From Flavobacterium nitratireducens (GTDB lineage Bacteria > Bacteroidota > Bacteroidia > Flavobacteriales > Flavobacteriaceae), in assembly GCF_029625335.1 (NCBI RefSeq), contig NZ_CP121111.1, forward strand, positions 1,178,001 to 1,242,000: a stretch of DNA of 64,000 nt, in the 5' to 3' direction. Below, one piece after another: positions 8,522 to 18,265 of the stretch (its first letter is position 1; the number at the start of each line of letters is the position of its first letter). The notes beneath the pieces were generated by a model. The model had not been told where the DNA came from. It searched no databases and worked only from the letters and a program-made list of their open reading frames with translations. The position numbers and the translations under genes are program-made.

Positions 8522-9889
8522 ATGTTCAATATGCTCCCCCTTTTAGTATCTTTTGTAATTGCACTTGCAATAGGAATTTACATTGGAAAATTACTTTTTT
8601 CTGCTCGTTTTCAATCCGAAAAAACAAGTTTAGAAGAAAAATTAATTGCACTCCATTCGCAAATTGAACAACTAAAAGAGCAATTCTCGAATGAAAAAAT
8701 CAATTTCGAAAAACAATTAGCAGCAAGCAATCAAGAAAAAGAAGCAATCCGAACTGAAAAAGACAGTCTGGCAATCCAACTTTCTAAAAAAGAAGTTGAT
8801 TTTGATAATCTTTGGGAACGAAACAAAGAGCAAAAAGAAGAAGTAGAAAAACTTCAAGAAAAATTCACCAAAGAATTTGAAAATTTAGCCAACAAGATTC
8901 TAGACGAAAAGTCAAATAAATTTACCGAGCAGAATAAAGAAAACCTGAAAAACATCCTGACTCCGCTTCAGGATAAAATTCAATTATTTGAAAAGAAAGT
9001 CGAAGACACCCACAAAGAAAGTATTGATTATCATGCGGCTTTACGCCAACAAATTTTAGGCTTACGCGAAATGAATATTCAAATGAGTAAAGAAACCCTG
9101 AATTTGACAAAAGCGTTAAAAGGCGATAGTAAAATGCAGGGAAATTGGGGCGAATTAGTCTTAGAACGTGTATTAGAAAAATCAGGTCTGGAAAAAGGAC
9201 GTGAATACGAGGTACAACAAAGTTTTATGACTGAAGAAGGAAACCGTGTTATGCCCGATGTAGTTATCAATTTACCCGACGGCAAAAAAATGATAGTCGA
9301 TTCTAAGGTTTCGTTAACAGCTTATGAAAAATACATCAATGAAGAGGAAGACGAAATTAAAAATTCGTACCTAAAAGAACACGTTAATTCCATCAAACGC
9401 CATGTGGAGCAATTAGGCAACAAGAATTATCAGGATTTGTACCAAATTGAAAGTCCAGATTTTGTATTGCTTTTTATTCCAATTGAACCTGCATTTGCCA
9501 TTGCTTTGAACGAAGATACTTCATTGTACAATAAAGCTTTTGAAAAAAACATTGTTATTGTAACGCCTGCTACCCTCTTAGCTACTTTACGTACAATTGA
9601 TAGCATGTGGACCAATCAAAAACAACAGGAAAATGCCTTAGAAATTGCCCGTCAAGCAGGTGCTTTATATGATAAATTTGAAGGATTTGTTGCCGATTTA
9701 ATCAAGATAGGCAAAAAAATAGACGAAACTAAAGTCGAATATACAGGCGCTATGAACAAACTAGTTGATGGAAGTGGAAATCTAATTATCCGTGTTGAAA
9801 AACTAAAAAAAATGGGTGCCAAAGCAAAAAAAGCACTTCCTGAAAGTATCATCGCTAGAGCCAAAAAAGACGATAATTTCATCGAATAA
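8522..9889 (+). CDS. rmuC: DNA recombination protein RmuC
   Basis: The 455-residue protein has an N-terminal membrane anchor (residues 4-22), a long Glu/Lys/Gln-rich coiled coil (about 25-130), and the RmuC nuclease-like domain. Visible family motifs are KGDSKMQGNWGELVLERVLEKSGL, MPDVVINLPDGKKMIVDSKVSL and the C-terminal region around IVTPATLLATLRTI. RmuC limits inversion at short inverted repeats. The gene is monocistronic and faces away from the lipocalin-like gene. Confidence 0.93.
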   Translation: MFNMLPLLVSFVIALAIGIYIGKLLFSARFQSEKTSLEEKLIALHSQIEQLKEQFSNEKINFEKQLAASNQEKEAIRTEKDSLAIQLSKKEVDFDNLWERNKEQKEEVEKLQEKFTKEFENLANKILDEKSNKFTEQNKENLKNILTPLQDKIQLFEKKVEDTHKESIDYHAALRQQILGLREMNIQMSKETLNLTKALKGDSKMQGNWGELVLERVLEKSGLEKGREYEVQQSFMTEEGNRVMPDVVINLPDGKKMIVDSKVSLTAYEKYINEEEDEIKNSYLKEHVNSIKRHVEQLGNKNYQDLYQIESPDFVLLFIPIEPAFAIALNEDTSLYNKAFEKNIVIVTPATLLATLRTIDSMWTNQKQQENALEIARQAGALYDKFEGFVADLIKIGKKIDETKVEYTGAMNKLVDGSGNLIIRVEKLKKMGAKAKKALPESIIARAKKDDNFIE

Positions 9890-9971
9890 AAGAAAGACTT
9901 TTTATTAATGGATCAGACTTTAATTGGTTCTACTTTTTAATTATAGGTGTTTACTTGTATTAACTTTTATG

Positions 9972-10131
9972 ACTATCCGTTTCATACCAATCATTCAGAA
10001 TGGCACACAGATGAAACGGATTGAACAGATTATCGCAGATTGTAATTCGCAAAGAGTTATAAAAACCGTGTTTATCTGTTCAATCAGTGTCGTCTGTACT
10101 GTATTTTTTATTAGTCTGAATAACGGATAGT
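9972..10131. repeat. Palindromic intergenic repeat element (about 160 bp)
   Basis: The outer ends ACTATCCGTT (9972-9981) and AACGGATAGT (10122-10131) are exact inverted copies. Inside them, CACAGATGAAACGGATTG (10006 onward) is mirrored imperfectly by TCTGTTCAATCAGTGTCGTCTG (about 10076-10097). The whole unit could fold into a long imperfect hairpin. The 'cacagat...acagattatcgcagatt' wording resembles repeats scattered between genes in many Bacteroidetes genomes. The 68-codon open frame across it is not convincing. No gene is visible in 9890-10256. Confidence 0.7.
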
Positions 10132-10256
10132 AATATTAACTTTTCATTCATAGATAAAAAACACTAAAACCCGACATCTAACTTCAAATTAAGCTAGGTT
10201 TTATTAGGATTTTTTGACTTTTTTTTCTAACTTTAAGTAGAAAAGATAGACTAATC

Positions 10257-10799
10257 ATGAAAAAAAATCTACTCCTTTTTTTGCTTTTTTTCAGTATTTC
10301 AATAGTAGCTCAAAATAAAAAAGTAGCAACTAATGGCACTATCTTTTTTGAGGCATCCGTACCTTTTTTTGAAGCCGTAGAAGCCAAAAACAATAAAGTC
10401 TACAGCGCAATTAACACCAAAAATGGAAGCATTTATTTTGAAGTCTACATCAGTCTTTTTCAATTTGAAAGAAGCTTAATGCAGGATCATTTCAATACTA
10501 ATTATATGGAAAGTCATAAATTTCCTAAAGCCTATTTTAAAGGTGTCATAGAAAACTTTTCAATTAATGACTTAAGTACTTCACCAAACCAATATTACAT
10601 TAAAGGACGGATTTCAATACATGGTGTATCCAAAAATATCCGAGTAACTGCTAGTGTATTCAAAACTGTTCAAAACGCAATTGTAATTCAATCCAAATTT
10701 GCTTTGAACACAGACGATTTCAAAATTGAAATTCCGTCATTAGTGAGTAACAAAATTTCTAAAACGGTAAATGTTACCTTATATACAAATTTTCACTAA
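10257..10799 (+). CDS. YceI-family secreted protein
   Basis: The 180-residue protein has a clear signal peptide (LLLFLLFFSISIVAQ, cleavage after AQ) and a YceI-like lipocalin fold: GTIFFEASVP near the start, MESHKFPKAYFKG in the middle (the usual motif is L.....FP...F), and an immunoglobulin-like end. YceI proteins bind polyisoprenoid chains in the periplasm. It borders the light-response block, but no operator like those listed below lies in its promoter, so membership is uncertain. It converges with the TIGR01777 epimerase gene. Confidence 0.8.
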   Translation: MKKNLLLFLLFFSISIVAQNKKVATNGTIFFEASVPFFEAVEAKNNKVYSAINTKNGSIYFEVYISLFQFERSLMQDHFNTNYMESHKFPKAYFKGVIENFSINDLSTSPNQYYIKGRISIHGVSKNIRVTASVFKTVQNAIVIQSKFALNTDDFKIEIPSLVSNKISKTVNVTLYTNFH

Positions 10800-10800
10800 A

Positions 10801-11715
10801 TCATTTTGAGAGACAATCCTTTAGTGCTTCCTCAAGATTCGTATGAGTAAACTCAAAACCTAAGGCACGAATTTTAGCATTTAAAACTCTTCGGCCTGTT
10901 AATAGCAATTTAGACATTTCACCTAATCCTAATTGAATTAAGAAAGCAGGTACATTAGGCAACCAAATCGAATACCCCAAAACTTTTGCCAATGTTTTGG
11001 AAAAAACTTCATTCGTGGTATCATCAGTAATAGCTGCATTGTAAGGTCCAGACATATTTGGATTTTTAATCGCTTCTAAATACATTTTACACAAATCATC
11101 TATGTGTATCCACGGCATATATTGCTTACCTGAACCTAATGGAGCACCTAATTTCAATTTGAAAACAGGTGTTAATTTAGCCAATAAACCTTCGTTAGCT
11201 CCTAAAACTAAACCAGTTCGTAACATCACTGTTCTGATGCCATTTTTTTCGAAAGGCTCAGCTGCGGCTTCCCATTTCTGACAAGTTAAACCTAAAAAGT
11301 CATAGGCCGCTTGCATCTCCTCATTACAAATAGCTCGACCATTAATAGCTCCATAAATTCCCACTGCCGAAGCAGTAATAAAAGCTTCAATTTTTGTATT
11401 ACTTTGCTGCAAAATATCAAAAATCAATCGGGCAGAAAGCTCTCTACTAGACAAAATAGCTTCTTTCCTTTTATTCGTCCAACGTTTTCCAGCAATATTC
11501 TCACCAGCTAGATGAATAATATAATCCGCTTTTAAGACAGCCTCTTTTTCAATTATTTGTTTTTCAACATCCCAAGTATAATAAGTAATATCTGTTGATG
11601 ATTGCTTTTTATTCCTACTCAAAACAGAAACAGAATACCCATTAGCAATTAATAATTGGGTCAATTGTTTACCTACAAAACCGGTTCCTCCGGTTATTAA
11701 AACATTTTTTTTCAT
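10801..11715 (-). CDS. TIGR01777-family NAD(P)-dependent epimerase (YfcH/SDR39U1 type)
   Basis: The 304-residue Rossmann protein begins with the nucleotide-binding motif ITGGTGFVGKQL. It carries the family motifs HLAGENIAGKRW, ITASAVGIYG, LRTGLVLG and WIHIDDLCKMY, and ends with the DUF1731-like C-terminus (FLIQLGLGEMSKLLLTGRRVLNAKIRALGFEF). The reaction is not known for the family. Its promoter has a TATATTTG -7 box at 11735-11742 (minus strand) and an inverted-repeat operator directly behind it at 11752-11783. I assign it to the putative CarH regulon. Confidence 0.88.
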   Translation of the reverse strand: MKKNVLITGGTGFVGKQLTQLLIANGYSVSVLSRNKKQSSTDITYYTWDVEKQIIEKEAVLKADYIIHLAGENIAGKRWTNKRKEAILSSRELSARLIFDILQQSNTKIEAFITASAVGIYGAINGRAICNEEMQAAYDFLGLTCQKWEAAAEPFEKNGIRTVMLRTGLVLGANEGLLAKLTPVFKLKLGAPLGSGKQYMPWIHIDDLCKMYLEAIKNPNMSGPYNAAITDDTTNEVFSKTLAKVLGYSIWLPNVPAFLIQLGLGEMSKLLLTGRRVLNAKIRALGFEFTHTNLEEALKDCLSK

Positions 11716-11734
11716 GCTAAAGTTTGCTATATAT

Positions 11735-11742
11735 CAAATATA
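11735..11742 (-). promoter_or_regulatory. -7 box TATATTTG of the TIGR01777 gene
   Basis: The octamer read on the minus strand is TATATTTG, identical to the -7 boxes of crtI (21664-21671) and carH (22610-22617). The expected start of transcription is about 14 bases before the ATG. Confidence 0.6.
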
Positions 11743-11751
11743 CAAAATATT

Positions 11752-11783
11752 TTGTTTAACATTAACACAAAATAGTTAAACAA
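11752..11783. promoter_or_regulatory. Putative CarH operator O1 (perfect inverted repeat)
   Basis: TTGTTTAAC (11752-11760) and GTTAAACAA (11775-11783) are perfect inverted copies separated by 14 bases, inside the divergent promoter region of the TIGR01777 gene and the TetR-ABC1-folE run. The same spacing recurs at crtI and carH. Each half contains TnnACA, the core known for CarH binding. It would cover the -33 region of the minus-strand promoter and lies just before a plus-strand TATCTTTA box (11789-11796). Confidence 0.65.
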
Positions 11784-11821
11784 TTTACTATCTTTATAAT
11801 CGAATTTATAAACAGCATGAC

Positions 11822-12480
11822 ATGGCAACTAAGAAAACAAAAATTACAAGGGACAGTATTGTTTCAATGTATATGAATTACACCTTAGATCACAATGAAA
11901 AACCAAAATCGGTTTATCATTTTACAAAGCTGAATGGTTTCTCGGAAACTGAATTTTACAATTTCTTTGGCACACTAGAAAGTATCGAGAAAGACATTTA
12001 CACTCTTTTTTTGAAAAAACCATAGAATTATTGAATAAGGATGCTAATTATGAATCGTATGATATGAAAAGCAAATTGTTGAGTTTTTATTTTACATTTT
12101 TTGAATTATTAGCAGCAAACCGCAGTTATGTAAACATTAGTTTAAAAGAAAACAAAAACCAGTTAAAAAACCTTGTACAATTATCCAGTTTTAGAACCCA
12201 TTTCAAGCAATTCATTGCTGAAATCACAACGGATGATGTTAGAATTAAACAAGAAAAAATCCAAGATATTCAGGATAAAGCGATTCAAGAAACGGCTTGG
12301 GTACAATTTTTATTTACTTTAAAATTTTGGTTAGAAGACGGCTCTCCAAATTTTGAGAAAACCGATATTTATATTGAAAAATCAGTCAGCCTTAGTTTTG
12401 AATTAATGAATACAGGTCCTATCAATAGTTTGATTGACTTTGGGAAATTTATTTTTAAAGAAAAAATACAAAAAAACTAA
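11822..12480 (+). pseudogene. TetR-like regulator, one-base frame break
   Basis: The first frame (ATG 11822) gives a helix-turn-helix-like N-terminus (GFSETEFYNFFGTLESIEKDIYTLF) that stops at 12025. The next frame continues smoothly to 12480 with an all-helical ligand-domain-like sequence. Adding one T to the seven-T run at 12006-12012 gives ...YTLFFEKTIELLNKD... and one protein of about 219 residues. I treat it as one gene, probably intact in the organism. The stop TAA overlaps the next ATG (TAATG), so translation with the ABC1 kinase is coupled. Confidence 0.75.
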
Positions 12481-13778
12481 TGAAGACAATTGATTATATT
12501 CCAACTTCGAAAATTGAACGCGCCACAAAACTCGTTCAAACGGGAGCAAAAGTAGGGGTGAATTACCTGAAATACTACGGTGAAAAAATAGTAAATTCTG
12601 ACTTAAGTCGGGATAAACTTAACGAAAGTAACGCCGAAGATATTTATGACGGACTAAAAAGCTTAAAAGGAAGCGCTCTAAAAGTGGCTCAAATGCTGAG
12701 TATGGATAAAAATTTCCTGCCTCAGGCTTATGTCGAAAAGTTTTCTTTGTCGCAATTTTCTGTTCCACCACTATCGGCACCATTGGTACTTAAAACTTTC
12801 AAATCTAATTTTGGTAAAACACCCTACGAAATCTTTGACGAATTCAATCCTAATTCGGTAAATGCGGCAAGTATTGGTCAGGTTCATTTGGCTGTAAAAA
12901 ACAAGAAAAAACTAGCTGTCAAAATTCAATATCCAGGAGTTGCTAATAGTATTTCATCTGATTTGGCTTTAGTAAAACCCATAGCCATCCGAATGTTTAA
13001 TTTACAAGGAAAGGATTCTGATAAATATTTTAAAGAAGTTGAAGATAAATTAATTGAAGAAACCAATTATTTATTAGAACTCCAACAAAGTCAAGAAGTT
13101 GCCGAAGCCTGCAAAAAAATCAAGAACTTGGTTTTCCCAGCATACTACCCCGAATTTTCATCCGAAAAAATCATCACTATGGATTGGATGACGGGCGTAC
13201 ATTTATCAGAATTTAAAAATTCAGACCCAAAAATTGCGAACCAAATTGGTCAAGCCTTATGGGATTTTTATATGTACCAAATTCATATTTTACGAAAAGT
13301 ACACGCGGATCCGCATCCAGGCAATTTTTTGATAAATGTTCAAAACCAATTGGTAGCACTTGATTTTGGCTGTATGAAAAGCATACCAAATGATTTCTAC
13401 ATTCCTTATTTCGAATTGGTTAACCCAGAAGTAATAGAAAACAAGGAACTATTTAGAAAAAAATTATTTGAATTAGAAATTCTAAGAAACGATGACACTA
13501 AAGCTGAAATAAACTATTTCACGCAAATGTTTTACGACTTATTATCCTTATTCACTAAACCTTTTCAATCAGAATCATTCGATTTTTCAGATGAAGCATT
13601 TTTTCAAAATATTGCTCAATTAGGAGAGCGTTTTGCGAAAGACACCAATCTGAAAAAAATGAATGGGAATCGAGGTTCCAAACATTTTATTTATATGAAT
13701 AGAACCTTTTTTGGGTTGTACCAACTCCTATTTGATTTGAAAGCCAATATTATTGTAAACCAATATCAAAAATATTAA
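12480..13778 (+). CDS. ABC1/UbiB-family atypical kinase
   Basis: The 432-residue protein has the UbiB/AarF hallmarks: an Ala-rich nucleotide-loop segment (NAASIGQVHLAV), the VAIK-like lysine (LAVKIQYPG), the catalytic loop DPHPGNFLI and the metal-binding LDFG. The N-terminal LKGSALKVAQMLS corresponds to the KxGQ region. Family members support isoprenoid-quinone or lipid metabolism through ATPase activity. It starts inside the stop of the TetR-like gene (TAATG) and is followed 2 bases later by the TIGR03643 gene, so it belongs to this operon. Confidence 0.88.
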   Translation: MKTIDYIPTSKIERATKLVQTGAKVGVNYLKYYGEKIVNSDLSRDKLNESNAEDIYDGLKSLKGSALKVAQMLSMDKNFLPQAYVEKFSLSQFSVPPLSAPLVLKTFKSNFGKTPYEIFDEFNPNSVNAASIGQVHLAVKNKKKLAVKIQYPGVANSISSDLALVKPIAIRMFNLQGKDSDKYFKEVEDKLIEETNYLLELQQSQEVAEACKKIKNLVFPAYYPEFSSEKIITMDWMTGVHLSEFKNSDPKIANQIGQALWDFYMYQIHILRKVHADPHPGNFLINVQNQLVALDFGCMKSIPNDFYIPYFELVNPEVIENKELFRKKLFELEILRNDDTKAEINYFTQMFYDLLSLFTKPFQSESFDFSDEAFFQNIAQLGERFAKDTNLKKMNGNRGSKHFIYMNRTFFGLYQLLFDLKANIIVNQYQKY

Positions 13779-13780
13779 TC

Positions 13781-14059
13781 TTGAAAACAGCACTTAGCAA
13801 TTTAGACAAAGACCGAATCATCGAAATGGCATGGGAAGACCGAACTACTTTTGAAGCCATACAGTTCCAGTTTGGGTTAAAAGAACAAGAAGTGATTGAT
13901 TTGATGCGAACTGAAATGAAACCTTCAAGCTTTAAAATGTGGCGCGAACGAGTGCAAGGTCGCAAAACAAAACATGAAAAGCTAAGAAATTTTAGTGAAG
14001 GGCGTTTCAAATGTAGCCGACAAAGACAAATAAACAACAATAAAATTTCAAAACGATAA
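13781..14059 (+). CDS. TIGR03643/DUF2805 family small protein
   Basis: The 92-residue basic protein has the conserved Trp/Met-rich pattern of TIGR03643: RIIEMAWEDRTTFEAIQFQFGL, EVIDLMR, and SFKMWRERVQGRKTKH. It may contain a helix-turn-helix (FEAIQFQFGLKEQEVIDLMR). The function is unknown. The start is TTG at 13781, 2 bases after the ABC1 kinase stop. Its place between ABC1 kinase and SDR/folE in a light-regulator neighbourhood is the main hint to its role. Confidence 0.8.
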   Translation: MKTALSNLDKDRIIEMAWEDRTTFEAIQFQFGLKEQEVIDLMRTEMKPSSFKMWRERVQGRKTKHEKLRNFSEGRFKCSRQRQINNNKISKR

Positions 14060-14081
14060 TTCAAACTAAAGCGCTTACAAC

Positions 14082-14765
14082 ATGAAAAACATTGTTATTA
14101 TTGGTGGAAGTAAAGGAATTGGAAATGCGATTTTAAAACAACAATTAGAGCATAATTACATTTACAATATTAGCAGAAATGCGCCTGAAATCACGCATCC
14201 TCATTTAAAACATTTTTCGGTAGATGTATTGCAAGATACACTACCTGAAATAGAAAATATTGATTCGCTTATCTATTGTCCTGGTTCAATTAATCTAAAA
14301 CCCATTAGCAGCATAAGTCTAGATGATTTTAGAAAAGATTTTGAAATCAATGTAATTGGAGCCGTAAAATGCATTCAACACTATTTACCAACTCTTAAAA
14401 AAGGGAACAAGCCTTCTATTGTATTATTTAGTACCGTAGCTGCAAAATTAGGAATGCCTTTTCATGCCAGTATTGCTACTGCAAAATCAGCGGTAGAAGG
14501 ATTAGTAAAAAGTCTTGGAGCTGAATTTGCTTCCTCTATACGCATCAACGCCATTGCTCCTACCATTACTGAAACTACCCTTGCAGCATCCATTCTTAGA
14601 AATGATCGAATGAGAGAAAATATGATTGAACGTCACCCAATGAAAGGCTACTTGCAAGCTCAGGAAGTTGCCGAAATGGCTGATTTTTTACTATCAGATA
14701 AAGCAAAATCCATCTCTGGACAAGTCTTTGAAATGGATTATGGAATTGTATCAATGAAACTATAA
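14082..14765 (+). CDS. Short-chain dehydrogenase with atypical active site
   Basis: The 227-residue Rossmann protein has the cofactor motif GGSKGIGNAI, a catalytic-type Ser in LFSTVAAK, and the C-terminal SDR pattern INAIAPTITET. The usual YxxxK reads IATAK within FHASIATAKSAVEG, so the catalytic Tyr is replaced while the Lys stays. A His-Ala-Ser immediately before it may substitute. The substrate is unknown; the adjoining folE suggests a pterin or a redox metabolite (inference). Confidence 0.85.
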   Translation: MKNIVIIGGSKGIGNAILKQQLEHNYIYNISRNAPEITHPHLKHFSVDVLQDTLPEIENIDSLIYCPGSINLKPISSISLDDFRKDFEINVIGAVKCIQHYLPTLKKGNKPSIVLFSTVAAKLGMPFHASIATAKSAVEGLVKSLGAEFASSIRINAIAPTITETTLAASILRNDRMRENMIERHPMKGYLQAQEVAEMADFLLSDKAKSISGQVFEMDYGIVSMKL

Positions 14766-14789
14766 ATTCACCTATCAATAATCAAAAAC

Positions 14790-15400
14790 ATGATTGAAGA
14801 AATAAAAAGTTACCAGAAAAAAGAAGAATACGATACTGAACTTACAGCATCAATCGCTCAAAACTACAAAGTAATCATCGATAGTTTAGGTGAAGATGTT
14901 ACAAGAGAGGGACTAGAAAAAACACCGGAACGCGCGGCCAAAGCGATGCAGTTTTTGACTCACGGCTATGCTATAGACCCTTTAGAAATATTGAAATCAG
15001 CTTTGTTTACGGAAGATCACAACCAAATGATTGTGGTAAAAAATATCGAAATATATTCGATGTGCGAACACCACATGCTTCCTTTTTTGGTAGAGCACAT
15101 GTTGCCTATATTCCTAACGGAAAAATTGTAGGATTGAGTAAAATTCCAAGAATTGTAGATGCCTATGCCCGAAGAATGCAAGTACAAGAACGCTTAACGG
15201 ATCAAATAAAAAATTGTTTGCAAGAAGCACTACAACCTTTGGGTGTTGCAGTAGTAATTGAAGCACAGCATATGTGCATGCAAATGCGTGGTATTGAAAA
15301 ACAAAATTCCTTTACCACTACCTCCTCTTTTACTGGAGCATTTGAAAAAAACAAAACCAGAAAAGAATTTATTAGCCTAATTTCAAATAAATTAAGTTAA
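14790..15400 (+). pseudogene. folE: GTP cyclohydrolase I FolE, one-base frame break
   Basis: The first frame (14790 to 15131) carries the N-terminus and the zinc ligand motif CEHHMLPF. The following frame continues with [42 protein letters not shown] and the C-terminus to 15400. One T missing from the six-T run at 15083-15088 explains the break; restoring it yields a normal FolE of about 203 residues ([13 protein letters not shown]). The enzyme converts GTP to dihydroneopterin triphosphate for folate or other pterins. It could be a second, light-linked copy. Given many similar breaks here, I expect it to be functional. Confidence 0.85.
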
Positions 15401-15413
15401 AAAAAACAATACG

Positions 15414-16832
15414 ATGACTATTCTCTTAACAGGTGCTACAGGTTACATTGGAAAACGACTTTTGCCTATTTTAGTTGCCAAGGGTCACCATGTAGTATGC
15501 TGTGTAAGGGACAAAAATCGTTTTTTTGTACCCACTGAATACCGAAACCAAGTGGAAGTCGTCGAAATTGATTTTTTAAAAAAAGAAAGCCTATTAAAAA
15601 TCCCCGAATCCATTGATGCGGCTTATTATTTAATACACTCCATGTCTAGTTCAATTGCTAATTATGATGAACTAGAACGTATTTCGGCCGAAAATTTCGT
15701 AGAGAGAGCAAACCAAACCCAAGTAAAACAAGTAATTTATCTAAGCGGAATTGTTAATGACCAATCATTATCCAAACATTTATCCTCTAGAAAAAGGGTA
15801 GAAACAATTCTTAGTACTGGAAATTTTGCCGCTACGACTTTAAGAGCAGGAATTATTGTAGGTTCAGGAAGTGCCTCGTTTGAAATCATTCGAGACTTAG
15901 TTAACAGACTACCCGTGATGGTAACGCCAAAATGGCTTAATACTAAATGCCAACCCATTGCTATTAATGATGTTTTAGAATTTTTATCAAAATCATTATT
16001 AAATCCAGTAACGTACAATCAGAGTTTTGATATTGGCGGACCCGATATTCTTACTTATAAAGAAATGCTTTTGGGTTTTGCTAAAGCTAAAAAACTAAAA
16101 CGCTGGATTTTTACAGTTCCGGTCATGACACCCAAATTATCTTCGTACTGGTTGTATTTTGTAACTGCTACCTCTTACAAACTAGCGACTGCTCTTGTAA
16201 GTAGTATGAAAGTAGAAGTAGTATGCAAAGACACTCATATCAATCAATTATTAGCTGTTACACCAATGTCCTATGAAATGGCTTTATCTAAAGCTTTGCT
16301 CAAAGTAGAAGAAGATCAGGTTGCTTCAAGCTGGAAAGACTCTCTTGTTAGTGGACGTTTTAAAAATAACATATCCGAATTTCTAAAAGTTCCTAAAAAA
16401 GGTTGTTTCATTGACCGCCGAAAAAAAGAAATCATCAACCGAGAATTAACCATTGAACGCATTTGGTCCATTGGCGGCGAAACAGGTTGGTATTATGGTA
16501 ATTGGCTATGGAATATTAGAGGTTTTATCGATAAATTAGTGGGCGGTGTGGGTTTAAGAAGAGGTCGCACAAACAAACATTCTATCCATGCTGGAGATGT
16601 TTTAGACTTTTGGCGTGTTTTATATGCCGACAAAGAGAAAGGAAAATTGATTCTTTTTGCCGAAATGAAACTTCCAGGAGAAGCCTGGCTTGAATTCAAA
16701 ATCATTGGAAACACTCTTTATCAATCGGCGACTTTTAAACCTAGAGGCATTTGGGGAAAATTGTATTGGTATTCGGTTTTCCCTTTTCACGGGTTTATTT
16801 TTGAAGGGATGTTGAATCGATTGATTAGATAA
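15414..16832 (+). CDS. NAD(P)-binding SDR fused to DUF2867
   Basis: The 472-residue protein starts with an atypical SDR domain (LLTGATGYIGKRLLPIL, YYLIHSMSS, VIYLSGIV, LRAGIIVGSGSASFEIIRDLV) and ends with a DUF2867 domain from about residue 330 (WSIGGETGWYYGNWLWNIRGFIDKLVGG, RGIWGKLYWYSVFPFHGFIFEGM). The activity is unknown. It closes the plus-strand operon 13 bases after folE and converges with the photolyase gene. Proteins of this type recur near photolyase and LitR-type regulators in my recollection. Confidence 0.85.
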   Translation: MTILLTGATGYIGKRLLPILVAKGHHVVCCVRDKNRFFVPTEYRNQVEVVEIDFLKKESLLKIPESIDAAYYLIHSMSSSIANYDELERISAENFVERANQTQVKQVIYLSGIVNDQSLSKHLSSRKRVETILSTGNFAATTLRAGIIVGSGSASFEIIRDLVNRLPVMVTPKWLNTKCQPIAINDVLEFLSKSLLNPVTYNQSFDIGGPDILTYKEMLLGFAKAKKLKRWIFTVPVMTPKLSSYWLYFVTATSYKLATALVSSMKVEVVCKDTHINQLLAVTPMSYEMALSKALLKVEEDQVASSWKDSLVSGRFKNNISEFLKVPKKGCFIDRRKKEIINRELTIERIWSIGGETGWYYGNWLWNIRGFIDKLVGGVGLRRGRTNKHSIHAGDVLDFWRVLYADKEKGKLILFAEMKLPGEAWLEFKIIGNTLYQSATFKPRGIWGKLYWYSVFPFHGFIFEGMLNRLIR

Positions 16833-16871
16833 TTATTTATAAACAAATTAGGCATATGTTTTTTACCTTAA

Positions 16872-16916
16872 GAAATTAAGTTCAGTTGAGATACTAACTT
16901 AATTGAGCTTAATTTC
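16872..16916. terminator. Weak stem-loop between converging operons
   Basis: GAAATTAAG (16872-16880) pairs exactly with CTTAATTTC (16908-16916). It lies between the stops of the DUF2867 gene and the photolyase and may serve as a terminator, although the T-runs are short. Confidence 0.35.
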
Positions 16917-16970
16917 AAAAAGCTTTCCATTTCTTCAGTAGCTTATATGACTTATATGTTTTTAATAAAA

Positions 16971-18265
16971 TTAGTTAAGAATCCCCGCTTTATAAGTAGC
17001 AATGGCTCTGTCTCTAGCCATAGCATGATCGACCATTGGTTTGCCATAACCTAAATCAAATTCAGGAATCCATTTACGAATGTAAATCCCTTTTTCATCA
17101 AACTTTTTTAATTGGATATCGGGATTAAAAACTCGAAAATAAGGTGCTGCATCACATCCTGTACCAGCTGCCCATTGCCAGTTACCAACATTGGCTGACA
17201 AATCATAATCCAATAATTTCTGCGCAAAATAAGCTTCGCCCCATTGCCATTGAATTAATAAATGCTTACATAAAAAACTAGCAACAACCATACGAACACG
17301 GTTGTGCATATAGCCCGTTTCATTGAGTTGTCGCATGCCGGCATCGACCATAGGATAACCTGTTCGGCCTTCGCACCAACGCTTAAAATCTTCTTCGTTA
17401 TTGCGCCATTGAATTCCATCATAAGCCGATTTGAAATTATGGGTAACTACTTTAGGGAAATGATACAAAATTTGCATAAAAAACTCCCTCCAAATCAATT
17501 CGCTCAAAAAAGCTGCATTCGTTTTCACTGCAAAATTGACCATTTTACGAATACTCACCGTTCCAAAACGCAAATGAGGTGACAAATAAGAAGTAGCATC
17601 GACAGCAGGAAAATCTCTGGTATCCTGATAATTGGCTAATGTGTTTAAAGTATATGGTTTTACTTTGATAGCACTTCGCACAAAACCTATTTGTTCCAAT
17701 GATGGAAAATCAAAATTAGACTGGTAAAAATTAGTATAAAATTCCGTGGTATCGTACTCGAGAAGTGGCTTCAATTGATTGAAATGTTCTAACCATTTAT
17801 TTTTATAAGGTGTATAAACCGTATAAGGCAATCCATCGGCTTTTGTGATTTCTTTTTCTTCAAAAATGACTTGGTCTTTAAAAGAATAAGTTAAAGAATT
17901 ATTTTGTTCTAATAATTCACAAATGGTCTCGTCACGCTGAATAGCATACGGCTCATAATCCTTATTAAAAAAGACTTTTTTAACTTCAAATTCTTTAATA
18001 AGAGTTTGCCAAACTTCCTGAGTGTTGCCTTTTTTAATTAAAAGGGAACTTTGAAATGTATTTAATTCCTTATTGATTTCAGAGAGAGAGTCATAAATAA
18101 AAGCAACTCTTGCATCATCTTTAGGCAAGGAATTCAATATAGCTTCATCAAATATAAACAAGGGAATTACAGGATATTCAGATTGTAAAGCATAGAATAA
18201 ACCTATATTATCTTCAAGTCTTAAATCGCGTCGAAACCAAAAAAAGAAACAGCCGTTTTAACCAT
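16971..18265 (-). CDS. phr: Cryptochrome/photolyase family protein, N-terminal frame break
   Basis: The open frame from 18161 covers most of a class I photolyase. It includes the FAD-domain motifs WREFFMQILYHFPKV, GRTGYPMVDAGMRQLNETGYMHNRVRMVVASFL, and WQWAAGTGCDAAPYFRVFNP. The N-terminus continues upstream as WFRRDLRLEDNIGLFYAL and, after adding one T to the seven-base run at 18239-18245, as MVKTAVSFF starting at 18265. That ATG overlaps the stop of the SRPBCC gene (TAATG). The protein would repair UV pyrimidine dimers using blue light and FAD. It is the last gene of the carH-crt run. Confidence 0.88.

Noticed and set aside
9924..10130. 68-codon open frame in the gap after rmuC
   Set aside because: It lies entirely within an inverted-repeat element and its translation has no coding character.
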